Shown here: positions 47,002 to 55,899 of the stretch, in pieces | How the letters are laid out: every line of letters begins with the position of its first letter | Numbering within the stretch: position 1 is the first letter of the stretch | Source: Emcibacter sp. SYSU 3D8 | GTDB taxonomy: Bacteria > Pseudomonadota > Alphaproteobacteria > SMXS01 | Reading direction: 5' to 3' | Length of the DNA: 64,000 nt | Assembly (NCBI RefSeq): GCF_039655875.1 | Contig: NZ_JBBYXK010000001.1 | Span: forward strand, 434,001 to 498,000 | Made by a program: the position numbers and the translations under genes | The notes under the pieces: model-generated | What the model was told of the DNA's origin: nothing | What the model saw: the letters and a program-made list of their open reading frames with translations, nothing else | Databases searched by the model: none

Positions 47002-47035
47002 GCTATAAGTCAGTTAAGTTACAGTATTGTTACAA
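47002..47035 (-). promoter_or_regulatory. Pho box and -10 element of the pstS promoter
   Basis: On the minus strand three 7-nt units lie exactly 11 bp apart: TTGTAAC (47035-47029), CTGTAAC (47024-47018), CTGACTT (47013-47007), with AT-rich 4-nt spacers. Counting the first two as an 18-bp box, a TATAGC -10 (47007-47002) follows after 10 bp, the same geometry as the E. coli phoA promoter. The box is 96 bp before the pstS GTG. Confidence 0.88.
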
Positions 47036-47058
47036 GCCACCGCCGTGACCTGAATCAA

Positions 47059-48354
47059 CTACTTGGCGTTCTGGGATCCCGCGCGGGCCGGCAGATAGAC
47101 GCTGACCGTGGTGCCGACTCCGAGTTCGCTTTCTAACACCAGACGGCCCCGGTGCCTGTTGACGATGTGCTTGGCGATGGCAAGGCCCAGGCCCGTGCCA
47201 CCCTTTTGCCGGGACCGGGCGGGATCGACCCGGTAGAACCGGTCAGTGAGGCGCGGAAGATGCTCGCGGGCTATGCCCTCGCCGTCATTGGTTACCCTGA
47301 CCACCACGCCCGGGCCGCCGGTTTCAGGCAGTCGCTCGATCTGCTTCCCATCGATCCGGATGGCCGTGCCGATGCGCGCGTACTTGATCGCATTGTCGAC
47401 AAGGTTCTGGAACACCTGGGTCAGCTGGTCGGAATCGCCCACGACCGCCGGCATGCCGGCATCGATATCCACGGCAATGCTCATCTCGCGGTCACGGGCA
47501 GCCAGCGACAGGGCCTCGACCACGCCGTCGATCACATGCGCGAGATCGACGCTGTCCGACGGCACCACATGCTCGTCCAGTTCGATTCGCGACAGAGACA
47601 GCAAATCGTCGATCAGCCGCGCCATGCGGGCCGATTCCAGCGCCATGATCTCCAGGAAGCGGTCCTGGGCGGCAGGATCGCCCCTGGCGGGGCCCTGCAG
47701 GGTTTCGATGAATCCGATGATGCTGGCCAGCGGCGTACGCAACTCGTGGCTGGCATTGGCGACAAAGTCCGCGCGCAGCTGCTCGGATCGCTTCAGGGTT
47801 GTTATTTCATGCAGGGCGATGGCCATTGCGGGCATCGCCTCTCCCGCCGCCGGTCGCTCGCCTTCGATGGGCAGCGCCGCAAGCATGAAGTGCCGTTCGC
47901 CGGGACTCAGCAGGGTGATTTCCTCGCGCGATACCGCTTTGCTGGACAGAACCCGGTCCATGGCGCCGATAGCGGACGGGTGCCGCAACACCTGTGAGAA
48001 GTCCCGCCCGACCAGACGGACGCCAAACAACTCGCGCGCCGCGGCATTGGCCTCGACGACCCGGCGGCTCGCATCGAGCAGCACGAGCGCATCCGGCAGG
48101 ACGTCGATCACCGAACGTTCGACGGAGACCGCTGCCGCCGACATCTTGCCATCGGGTCTCGCCTCGACATTCGCATTGCCCGTCCGGCTTGCCCGCAACA
48201 GTAGCCACGCCGCCGGCGCGCTGGCCGCCACGAGCAGCACCGCATGGGCCAGATGCACATAACCCGCCAGGACAAGGCCGACGAGGGCGGCAACCGGCAA
48301 CACGGGCGCAGCCTGCCCCCAACCTTTGAAGACTTTTCTCACGGCGACGCCCAT
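47059..48354 (-). CDS. phoR: phosphate regulon sensor histidine kinase
   Basis: Membrane histidine kinase of 431 aa that phosphorylates PhoB in phosphate limitation. Two short hydrophobic N-terminal segments (about 16-32, 37-54), a PAS domain (about 78-185), HisKA with His203 in ASHELRTPLASI, and an HATPase with NLVDNAIKYA, GEGIAREHLPRLTDRFYRVD and GGTGLGLAIAKHI. ATG 48354 has no good ribosome binding site; GTG 48342 is an alternative. It lies upstream of the Pho box, so it may be transcribed independently of pstS. Confidence 0.93.
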   Translation of the reverse strand: MGVAVRKVFKGWGQAAPVLPVAALVGLVLAGYVHLAHAVLLVAASAPAAWLLLRASRTGNANVEARPDGKMSAAAVSVERSVIDVLPDALVLLDASRRVVEANAAARELFGVRLVGRDFSQVLRHPSAIGAMDRVLSSKAVSREEITLLSPGERHFMLAALPIEGERPAAGEAMPAMAIALHEITTLKRSEQLRADFVANASHELRTPLASIIGFIETLQGPARGDPAAQDRFLEIMALESARMARLIDDLLSLSRIELDEHVVPSDSVDLAHVIDGVVEALSLAARDREMSIAVDIDAGMPAVVGDSDQLTQVFQNLVDNAIKYARIGTAIRIDGKQIERLPETGGPGVVVRVTNDGEGIAREHLPRLTDRFYRVDPARSRQKGGTGLGLAIAKHIVNRHRGRLVLESELGVGTTVSVYLPARAGSQNAK

Positions 48355-48534
48355 CGATTCATTGCACCAAAACCCGCTCCCCGTCCCGGACCCGGGCACA
48401 GAATCACAACAACCATACAATTCCTCGAGCATGCAACCGCAGTCTCGTGACAAGGTCTTGCCTGATCGCGGGAAATGGCGCAAAAACGACAGCCAAACCG
48501 CCTGCCGGATACAAAACAAGAGGATTTCTGAAGG

Positions 48535-49659
48535 ATGGACCTGTCCTACTCCGATGAACAGATCATGCTGCGCGACAGCGCCGAGCGCTTCGTCGACGCC
48601 AATTGCGGCGCCGACAATCTCCGCAAGATGCGCGCCTCCGAAGAAGGCTTCAGCCGCGATTACTGGAAGCAGATGGCCGAACTCGGCTGGCTGGCGCTGC
48701 CCTTCACCGAGGACCAGGGCGGGCTGGACGGCACCGCCGTCGACACCAATGTGCTGATGGAAGCCTTCGGCCGCGGCTTGCTGCTCGAGCCCTATTTGAC
48801 CACCGTGGTCATGGGCGGCGGTGCGCTGAAGGCCGCCGGCGGCGCCGACGACCTGATCGGCCAGATCATCGAAGGCAGCTTGCTGCTGGCGGTGGCCTAT
48901 GCCGAACCGCAGGCCCGCTTCGACCTGTTCGACGTTGCCACCACCGCCCGCAAGGACGGCAATGGCTGGGTTATCGACGGGCACAAGGCCGTCGTGCTGC
49001 ACGGCGACAGCGCCGACAAGATCATCGTCTCGGCCCGCACCTCGGGCGATCGCCGCGACAGGAGCGGGATCAGCCTGTTCATCATCGACCGCGGTGCCTC
49101 CGGCCTGGAGCGCCGCGCCTATCCGACCGTCGATGGATCGCGCGCCGCCGAGCTGTTCCTCAACAGCGTCCAGGTCGGTCCGGACGCGCTGCTGGGCGAA
49201 GAAGACCAGGGCCTCGCCATCCTCGAGAAGGTCTCCGACAATGCCATTACAGCGCTGTGCGCCGAGGCCGTCGGCGCCATGAAGGTGCTGCTCGACACCA
49301 CGGTCGAATATACCAAGACCCGCGAGCAGTTCGGCCAGCCGATCGCCAAGTTCCAGGTGCTGCGCCATCGCATGGCCGACATGATGATGGAATACGAGCA
49401 GGCCAAGTCGATGGCCCTCGTCGCCGCCCTCAAGGTCGACAGCGAAGATCCGATCGAGCGCCGCAAGGCGGTCTCGGGCGCCAAGGTCCAGATCGGCAAG
49501 AGCGGCCGGTTCGTCGGCCAGCAGGCCGTACAGCTTCACGGCGGCATGGGCATGACCGACGAATTGTCGGTGGGCCACTATTTCAAGCGGCTGACCATGA
49601 TCGACATTCTGTTCGGGAATGTGGATCATCACCTGAAGCAGTTCAGCGCCGCGGCCTGA
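48535..49659 (+). CDS. acyl-CoA dehydrogenase, small subunit of a heteromeric pair
   Basis: FAD-dependent acyl-CoA dehydrogenase of 374 aa; forms an alpha-beta double bond in an acyl-CoA. It starts MDLSYSDEQIMLRDSAERF and has LGWLALPFTEDQGG, ELFLNSVQVGPDALLG and AVQLHGGMGMTDELSVGHYF. The usual YEGT region with the catalytic Glu is not recognisable. With the next gene it resembles the two-subunit dehydrogenases (PimD/PimC-like, or FadE pairs of steroid degradation). It is divergent from phoR and 25 nt before its partner. Confidence 0.87.
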   Translation: MDLSYSDEQIMLRDSAERFVDANCGADNLRKMRASEEGFSRDYWKQMAELGWLALPFTEDQGGLDGTAVDTNVLMEAFGRGLLLEPYLTTVVMGGGALKAAGGADDLIGQIIEGSLLLAVAYAEPQARFDLFDVATTARKDGNGWVIDGHKAVVLHGDSADKIIVSARTSGDRRDRSGISLFIIDRGASGLERRAYPTVDGSRAAELFLNSVQVGPDALLGEEDQGLAILEKVSDNAITALCAEAVGAMKVLLDTTVEYTKTREQFGQPIAKFQVLRHRMADMMMEYEQAKSMALVAALKVDSEDPIERRKAVSGAKVQIGKSGRFVGQQAVQLHGGMGMTDELSVGHYFKRLTMIDILFGNVDHHLKQFSAAA

Positions 49660-49684
49660 GTACGGAAGAAAACGGGGATAGACC

Positions 49685-50881
49685 ATGGACCTGTCGTTCA
49701 CGCCCGACGAGATTGCCTTCCAGAACGAAGTGCGGGCATGGATGGCGGACAATTTCCCCGCCGACCTGCGCACCAAGGTCGAGGCCGGCGAGAAGCTGTA
49801 CAAGCCCGACCTGCTGCGCTGGCAGAAGATCCTGGCCGCCAAGGGCTGGATCGCGCCGGCATGGCCCGTCGAATATGGCGGGCCCGGCTGGACGCCTACC
49901 CAGCGCTATATCTATGCCAACGAGATGGCGCTGGCCGGCGCACCCGACTTGCCTGCCTTCGGGCTGAAAATGGTCGGCCCGGTGATCTACACCTATGGCA
50001 ACGAGGCGCAGAAGGCGCATTTCCTGCCGCGCATCCTCAGCGGCGAGGATTGGTGGTGTCAGGGATATTCCGAGCCGGGTTCGGGCTCGGACCTGGCCTC
50101 GCTCAAGACCAAGGCGGTCAGCGACGGCGACGATTACATCGTCAACGGCTCGAAGATCTGGACCACCGGCGCCCACGATGCCGACTGGATTTTCTGCCTC
50201 GTGCGCACCGACGACACCGGCAAGAAGCAGGAAGGCATTTCCTTCCTGCTGATCGACATGAAGACGCCCGGCATCGAAGTCAGCCCGCTGATCATCATCA
50301 ACGGCGACCACACGGTGAACCAGGTGTTCTTTACCGACGTGCGCGCCCCGAAGAAGAATTTGATCGGCAAGGAAAACGAGGGCTGGACCTACGCCAAGTT
50401 CCTGCTCGTCAACGAGCGCAATGGCATCGCCCAGGTGGGCCACAAGAAGCACACGCTGCGCCGCATCCGCAAACTCGCCGACAAAACCGACATGAACGGC
50501 GGCAAGCTGGCCGATGAGGCCGGTTACCAACGCAGGCTGGCCGAGACCGAAGTGGCGCTGATGGCGCTGGAATATTCCGAACTGCGGTTCCTGTCCGGCC
50601 AGAAGACCGAACATGCGCCGGGCACCGAGGCCAACATGATGAAGGTGGCCGCGACCCAACTGCAGCAGAGCATGTCCGAGCTGTTCATCGAAATCGCGGG
50701 CTATTACAGCTTTCCCTATGACGGCTTCCGCGACACGAAAGGCTCCAACGAACCGCCTGTCGGGCCGACCGAGGCCGGCGGCGCCATGTTCGACTTCCTC
50801 TATGGGCGCGCCGCGACCATCTACGGTGGCTCCAACGAGATCCAGCGCGACGTCATCGCCAAGGTGCTGCTGAGCATCTGA
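49685..50881 (+). CDS. acyl-CoA dehydrogenase, large subunit of a heteromeric pair
   Basis: 398-aa partner of the preceding gene. It starts MDLSFTPDEIAFQNEVRAW; FAD-binding segments WCQGYSEPGSGSDLASL and KIWTTGAHDADW; substrate loop HTVNQVFFTDVRAPKKNLIG; C-terminal IYGGSNEIQRDVIAKVLL. Where most acyl-CoA dehydrogenases have the catalytic Glu in YEGT, this one has YGGS, so the base is probably placed elsewhere or supplied differently, as in other heteromeric members. The substrate is likely a bulky or dicarboxylic acyl-CoA by analogy only. Confidence 0.88.
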   Translation: MDLSFTPDEIAFQNEVRAWMADNFPADLRTKVEAGEKLYKPDLLRWQKILAAKGWIAPAWPVEYGGPGWTPTQRYIYANEMALAGAPDLPAFGLKMVGPVIYTYGNEAQKAHFLPRILSGEDWWCQGYSEPGSGSDLASLKTKAVSDGDDYIVNGSKIWTTGAHDADWIFCLVRTDDTGKKQEGISFLLIDMKTPGIEVSPLIIINGDHTVNQVFFTDVRAPKKNLIGKENEGWTYAKFLLVNERNGIAQVGHKKHTLRRIRKLADKTDMNGGKLADEAGYQRRLAETEVALMALEYSELRFLSGQKTEHAPGTEANMMKVAATQLQQSMSELFIEIAGYYSFPYDGFRDTKGSNEPPVGPTEAGGAMFDFLYGRAATIYGGSNEIQRDVIAKVLLSI

Positions 50882-50909
50882 GGCGAATGCCGTCGGAATT
50901 GGGGGCGCC

Positions 50910-53105
50910 TTGAAAACGGACCGGACGCCGGGCCTGCTGATTTCCGTGGTCTATACCTCGGCCATTTTCCTCAGCGCCGTGCTGATCTTCTGGCTCGAGC
51001 CCATGTTGCCCAAGGCCATCCTGCCGCTGATGGGCGGGACGCCGGCCACCTGGGTGACGGCGCTGATGTTCTATCAGGCCATCCTGTTGCTCGGGTACAC
51101 CTACTGCTATGTGCTGACCCGCTGGGCGCCGTACCGCGTGCAGGCCGCCGTGCACGTGGCGCTGCTCGCGCTCGCGGCGGTGGCATTGCCGCCCGGGCTG
51201 CCCGGCATGGAAGCCGGCACCGCCTCGCCCGTGCTGCAGGTGCTGTTCATGCTGACGGTGGGCGCCGGGTTGCCACTGTTGGCCCTGTCGGCCACCGCGC
51301 CCCTGGCCCAGCACTGGTTCTCGCGCACCGGCCATCGCAACGCGCACGATCCATATTTCCTCTACGCCGCGAGCAATGTGGGCGGCCTCGGCGCGCTGCT
51401 TGCCTATCCGGTGCTGATCGAGCCCCATATAGGGCTGATCGAGCAGGCCCGGCTGTGGACCATCGGATGCGCCGTGTTCGCGGTGGTCATCGGCGGCTGT
51501 ATCGTCCTGGGACGCCCGGTGAAGCCGGCGGCGCCAGCCGCCGGGGCGACGGATATTGCGGCAGCGCCCCCTGCCCGCCGCGCTGGCCAGCGCTGGATGT
51601 GGCTCCTCCTGGCCGCCGTACCGTCAAGCCTGCTGTCAGGCACCACCACCCGCATCACCACCGACATCGCCGCCGGGCCACTGTTCTGGGTGGTGCCGCT
51701 GGCGCTCTATCTGCTGACCTTCGTGCTGGCCTTCGCCCGGTGGCGCATCCTGCCCATGCGACTCGTGCTGATGCTGCAGCCTGTGGCGCTGGCGCCGTTG
51801 ATCATCGTCATGTTCGGCGGTGAGCAACTGATCCGCGCATGGGACATGGTCGCGGCGACGGTCGTCCTGCTGTTCCTGTCCGCCTATATCTGCCACGCCC
51901 GCCTGGCCGACAGCCGCCCCGGTCCCGAGCGCTCGAGCGAATTCTACCTGATGATCGCGCTGGGCGGCCTCCTCGGCGGCGCATTCAATGCGGTGGTTGC
52001 GCCCAATTTGTTCATCGGCGTCACCGAATATCCGCTGGCGCTGGTGCTGGCGGTCGCGCTGCGCCCCATGCAGAGTCCGGGCCGCATCCGCTGGGGCCTG
52101 GACGTGGCGATTCCGGTCGCTGCCGGCGCCATCGCAATTGCCGTCCTGCTGCAAACCCCGCCGGACCACGTCCGCATGGTGACCGGAATCATCGGGCTCG
52201 TATTCGCGGTGGGTCTGGTCGCCCTGGCGGGGAACCCGGTCCGGTTCGCCATCGGCCTCGCCGCCGCTTTCCTGCTCAGTACCGCGCCTCGGCTGGCCGA
52301 GCCCCCACTCGATCAGCAACGCAACTTCTTCGGCGTGGTCAAGGTGCTCTATGACGCACCCCATGACATGACCCTGATGGTGAACGGCTCGACCTCCCAT
52401 GGCGGCCAGCTCCGCGCGCCGGACAAGCGCCGCGTGCTGACCAGCTATTACGGCGCGCGCGGCCCCTATGGCGACGTCATCGCCGTGCGCACCGCCCAGG
52501 GACGCGCCCGCGACATCGCCGCCATCGGCCTGGGCACCGGCACCATCGCCTGCTCAGGCCCGCCGGAGGCCCGCTGGACGTTCTTCGAGATCAACCCGGT
52601 CGTGGTCGAGATGGCGCGCAACCCGCAGTTCTTCTCGTTCCTCGCCGACTGCCAGCCCGATGCGCGCGTGCTGACCGGCGACGGCCGCCTGCTGCTGGCC
52701 CGGGAAAACCAGCGCTTCGATCTGATCGTGCTGGATGCCTTCAGTTCCGACGCCATTCCCATGCACCTGCTGACCCTGGAAGCGTTCGAGATCTATTTCA
52801 GCAAGCTGAAGCCCGACGGCATGGTGGTGATCAATATCTCGAACAAGTTCGTCAACCTGAACCCAGTGCTGGCAGCACTCGCCGAGCGTCTTGGATTCAC
52901 AGTGCTCGGCCGCTTCGACGAGGTCACCGACCGGATCATCCATTCCAGCCGTTGGGCGGTGATGGCCCGCGACCCGGCAACCCTGGCGCCGGTGCTGGCG
53001 CGCCCCGGATGGCAGGTGCTCACGCCCGACCGCGACCTGCTCTGGACCGATGACAAGTCCGGCCTGTTCGAGCTGCTCAGCGTCCAGCCGGATTTGAACA
53101 AGTGA
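50910..53105 (+). CDS. fused MFS-like membrane/spermidine synthase-like protein
   Basis: A 731-aa fusion. The first ~460 residues have a dozen or so hydrophobic helices (ending around RFAIGLAAAFLLSTAP); the C-terminal ~270 are a spermidine-synthase/methyltransferase fold: IGLGTGTIAC (SAM/dcSAM-binding Gly motif), FFEINPVVVEMARN, LTGDGRLLLA and DLIVLDAFSSDAIPMHLLT. NCBI calls such proteins fused MFS/spermidine synthase; no function is proved. The frame begins at TTG 50910 after a G-rich stretch, so the first residues are uncertain. Its TGA overlaps the binding-protein GTG as GTGA. Confidence 0.8.
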   Translation: MKTDRTPGLLISVVYTSAIFLSAVLIFWLEPMLPKAILPLMGGTPATWVTALMFYQAILLLGYTYCYVLTRWAPYRVQAAVHVALLALAAVALPPGLPGMEAGTASPVLQVLFMLTVGAGLPLLALSATAPLAQHWFSRTGHRNAHDPYFLYAASNVGGLGALLAYPVLIEPHIGLIEQARLWTIGCAVFAVVIGGCIVLGRPVKPAAPAAGATDIAAAPPARRAGQRWMWLLLAAVPSSLLSGTTTRITTDIAAGPLFWVVPLALYLLTFVLAFARWRILPMRLVLMLQPVALAPLIIVMFGGEQLIRAWDMVAATVVLLFLSAYICHARLADSRPGPERSSEFYLMIALGGLLGGAFNAVVAPNLFIGVTEYPLALVLAVALRPMQSPGRIRWGLDVAIPVAAGAIAIAVLLQTPPDHVRMVTGIIGLVFAVGLVALAGNPVRFAIGLAAAFLLSTAPRLAEPPLDQQRNFFGVVKVLYDAPHDMTLMVNGSTSHGGQLRAPDKRRVLTSYYGARGPYGDVIAVRTAQGRARDIAAIGLGTGTIACSGPPEARWTFFEINPVVVEMARNPQFFSFLADCQPDARVLTGDGRLLLARENQRFDLIVLDAFSSDAIPMHLLTLEAFEIYFSKLKPDGMVVINISNKFVNLNPVLAALAERLGFTVLGRFDEVTDRIIHSSRWAVMARDPATLAPVLARPGWQVLTPDRDLLWTDDKSGLFELLSVQPDLNK

Positions 53106-54121
53106 CCGCGCCAGACCGCAGAACCGTGCTGCGCGGCGGCATGGCTGCCATGGCCGCCGCCGCGATTCCGGGCCTCGCCGTCGCCCAGCCGCTCGCCGCC
53201 GCCGCCTCGGAAAAGCTGGTGCTGCACCTGGAGTGGCTGCCCCAGGCGGAATTCGCCGGCTATCTGGTCGCCAGGGAACTGGGGCTGTTCAGCAAACGCG
53301 GGCTCGACGTGACCATTCTTCCCGGCGGCCCGGACCATCCGGCCCTGGCCGAGGTGGCGACCGGCGCCGCGCATATCGGCATCGGGCCGTCGAGCCTGTT
53401 GTTCGTCGCCCGCGCCAAGTCGGTGCCGGTGAAGATCATCGCCCTGCCCCTGCAGGACAGCATTTTCCGCTTCGTGCTCAAGGCCCGAAACCGCATCCTC
53501 TCGCTGCGCCAGCTTGCGGGCCAGCCCATCGGGCTACGGCTCGGCGGCGACGAGGCCGAGTTTGCCGCCATGGCTGCCAAGCAGGGCATGACCCTGGCCG
53601 ATTTCAAGGTCGTCAGGCAGGATCAATCCCTTTCCGGCTTCCTGGAGGACCGCTATGTCCTGAGCCAGGTGACGACCATCAATGAACTGATCCTGCTGCG
53701 CAACGAGGGCTATCCGGAATCGGAACTGCAGATCCTCAGCCCCGCGGAATATGGTGTCGCCATGCCGTCGGACTGCCTGTTCACCACCGACACGATGCTG
53801 GAGACCCGCCGGGACACCCTGGTCCGCTTCATCGACGGCGCCCGCGATGGGTGGCGGACCGCCTTTGCCGACAAGGAAGCCGCGGTGCAATTGCTGGTTT
53901 CACGCTATCCCGAACTGGATGCCGGCCACCAGATGGATCAGCTGAAGGCCATGGAACCGCTGGTATCCGGACCGGACGGCGGCGTGCCCTTCGGCCGGAT
54001 CGACACGGTGGCCATGGAACGGATGCAGCAGGAGATGGTCACCGCGAGATTGCTGCCGGGTGTCCTGTTCCTCAATGATGTGGTCGACGCCAGCCTGCTG
54101 CGGGACCTGCCCGAAGGCTAG
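53102..54121 (+). CDS. NMT1/SsuA-type ABC substrate-binding protein, Tat exported
   Basis: A 339-aa periplasmic binding protein. It starts at GTG 53102, coupled (GTGA) to the previous gene. The N-terminus has a twin-arginine motif DRRTVLRGG followed by an Ala-rich region and cleavage near AVAQP. The mature part is NMT1/THI5-like (LHLEWLPQAEFAGYLVARELGLF, VTILPGGPDHP, GIGPSSLLFVARA). Relatives bind sulfonates, taurine, thiamine precursors or aromatic ligands; which it binds is unknown. No permease or ATPase gene accompanies it. The stop overlaps the aldolase stop in CTAG. Confidence 0.85.
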   Translation: MTAPDRRTVLRGGMAAMAAAAIPGLAVAQPLAAAASEKLVLHLEWLPQAEFAGYLVARELGLFSKRGLDVTILPGGPDHPALAEVATGAAHIGIGPSSLLFVARAKSVPVKIIALPLQDSIFRFVLKARNRILSLRQLAGQPIGLRLGGDEAEFAAMAAKQGMTLADFKVVRQDQSLSGFLEDRYVLSQVTTINELILLRNEGYPESELQILSPAEYGVAMPSDCLFTTDTMLETRRDTLVRFIDGARDGWRTAFADKEAAVQLLVSRYPELDAGHQMDQLKAMEPLVSGPDGGVPFGRIDTVAMERMQQEMVTARLLPGVLFLNDVVDASLLRDLPEG

Positions 54122-54873
54122 TCGTTCATCTCCCGGACCAGATCGAAGCCGGCACGGACCAGCCCCATGTCGGAGGTCACGGTCACCAGGTCGAAGCCCT
54201 TGGCGATCATCTGCTTCGAGTAGTCGACGCCGTTATTGACGATGGCGGTGCGCAGGCCATGCCGCCTGGCGGTCTCCAGGATTCGGTCGATTGCGTCCAT
54301 GACGACCGGATCGGACTGGTTGAGGCGCGGCTCGCCCCCCAGCGACAGGCCCAGGTCGGACGGGCCGATCAGCAGCGCGTCGAGGCCCGGGGTGGCGCAG
54401 ATGCCCTCGAGGTTATCCAGCGACTCCTGCGTCTCGATCATGGCGAAGGTCAGCAGCACGTCGTTCGCCCACTTCATGTAGTCGCCGCCCGCATACAGGA
54501 TCGCCCGGTTCGGACCGACGCTGCGATATCCGTCCGGAACGTAACGGCAGGCGCCGACGAAGCGCTCGCACTCCTCGCGCGTGTTGATCATCGGACAGAT
54601 CACGCCGTAGGCGCCGGCATCCAGCGCCTTCATGATCACGCCGGGCTCGTTCCACGGCACCCGGACCAGCGGCGTGACCGGCGATGCCGACACCGCCGCC
54701 AGCATGGCATGCATCTCGCTTACCCCGATCAGGCCATGCTGCATGTCGATGGTCAGCGAATCCCAACCCTGCGCCGCCATGGCCTCGGCCACATAGGCGC
54801 TGTCCGAGGCGATCCAGCAATTGGTCGCGGCCTCTCCCCGCGCCCATATGGCCTTCAGCCGGTTCTCCCGCAT
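54118..54873 (-). CDS. HpcH/HpaI-type class II aldolase
   Basis: Metal-dependent pyruvate aldolase of 251 aa that cleaves 4-hydroxy-2-oxo acids. The key residues are His46 in IDMQHG, Arg71 in LVRVPW, metal ligands Glu147 in MIETQE and Asp173 in LIGPSDLGLSLG, as in HpaI and 2-dehydro-3-deoxyglucarate aldolase. ATG 54873 is used; a GTG at 54879 overlaps the dehydrogenase stop as GTGA. It follows the zinc alcohol dehydrogenase and P450 on the minus strand and would release pyruvate from a ring-cleavage or similar product. Confidence 0.88.
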   Translation of the reverse strand: MRENRLKAIWARGEAATNCWIASDSAYVAEAMAAQGWDSLTIDMQHGLIGVSEMHAMLAAVSASPVTPLVRVPWNEPGVIMKALDAGAYGVICPMINTREECERFVGACRYVPDGYRSVGPNRAILYAGGDYMKWANDVLLTFAMIETQESLDNLEGICATPGLDALLIGPSDLGLSLGGEPRLNQSDPVVMDAIDRILETARRHGLRTAIVNNGVDYSKQMIAKGFDLVTVTSDMGLVRAGFDLVREMND

Positions 54874-54875
54874 GG

Positions 54876-55895
54876 TCACGGCTCCAGCAATATCTTGCAC
54901 TGGCTGGTGGGCTTTCGCAGCGCCTCGAACGCGGCGGGGAACTGCTCGAAGGTGAGCACGTCCGTCACCAGTCCCTCGACGTCGATCCGGCCCGCGGCGA
55001 GCATGTCGACGACAAACTGAAAGTCGGCCTTGTCCTGGGCAATGACAAAGTTCATCGACAATTCCTTGGCCATGGCGAAGGCCGGCATGAAAGTGTCTGG
55101 CTGGGCGCAGAAGCCGACGACGATGATCTCGCCGCCATAGGGCGCCAGTTCGGTGCATTTGGCGATCATGCCCGGCACGCCGACGCATTCCATGATCAAT
55201 TCGGGCTCGGCGCCGGTCAGTTCACGGAACTGGGCGCCCACGTCGCCGGTCGCGTCGACCAGGCCGGTGGCGCCGTAGCGCAGGGCCATCTGGGCCCGGC
55301 CCGGATCCAGTTCGCTGACGATGACATGGCGCGCGCCGAAGAAGCTGCACCATAGCGCCGTGGTCAAGCCGATAGGTCCGGCGCCGATCACCAGTACATT
55401 CTTGCCCGCCAGCCCCTTCCTGATGGCGCGCACACCGTGCAGCGAAACCGCCAGCGGCTCGACCAGCGCCCCGGATTTCCAGCTTACCGGATCGGGCAGC
55501 GCAACGGCCGAGTTCAGATGCACGCGTGTGTATTCGGCAAAGCCGCCGCCGACGTCGCCGAGACCGATGATCAGCTTGGTGGCGCATTGCCACGGCTTGC
55601 CGAGCAGGCAGGCGGCGCACCTGCCGCAGCCGATAAACGGCAGCGAGGTCAGCCGATCGCCTTCCTTCCAGCCGGCCGGCGTGTCCTTGCCGAGCGCGAC
55701 GATCTCGCCGCAGAATTCGTGTCCCATGACCATGCCACCTGCCTTGCGGCCGTGATCCTCGGTGGCGTGCAGGTCGGTCCCGCAGACGCCGCAATGGCGC
55801 ACGCGGATGATCGCCTCGCCGGCCTCGGGCGACGGATCGGGAATGGTCTCGATGGCAAGCGGCTTGCCTGCCTCGCGGAATACGGCGGCCTTCAA
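54876..55895 (-). CDS. zinc-dependent alcohol dehydrogenase (MDR family)
   Basis: Medium-chain dehydrogenase/reductase of 339 aa. Catalytic zinc site Cys38, His59, Glu60 (GVCGTD, GHE); structural zinc cysteines 90, 93, 96 and 104; Rossmann motif GAGPIGL. It resembles threonine/sorbitol-type rather than class III enzymes. The start is a TTG at 55895, whose translation begins MKAAVF, the normal N-terminus of the family. The P450 stop lies 4 nt upstream; substrate unknown. Confidence 0.87.
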   Translation of the reverse strand: MKAAVFREAGKPLAIETIPDPSPEAGEAIIRVRHCGVCGTDLHATEDHGRKAGGMVMGHEFCGEIVALGKDTPAGWKEGDRLTSLPFIGCGRCAACLLGKPWQCATKLIIGLGDVGGGFAEYTRVHLNSAVALPDPVSWKSGALVEPLAVSLHGVRAIRKGLAGKNVLVIGAGPIGLTTALWCSFFGARHVIVSELDPGRAQMALRYGATGLVDATGDVGAQFRELTGAEPELIMECVGVPGMIAKCTELAPYGGEIIVVGFCAQPDTFMPAFAMAKELSMNFVIAQDKADFQFVVDMLAAGRIDVEGLVTDVLTFEQFPAAFEALRKPTSQCKILLEP

Positions 55896-55899
55896 ATTC

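Noticed and set aside
48448-48520. Possible Pho box upstream of phoR
   Set aside because: Only one unit-like 7-mer (CTGTCGT on the minus strand); no second unit at 11-bp spacing.
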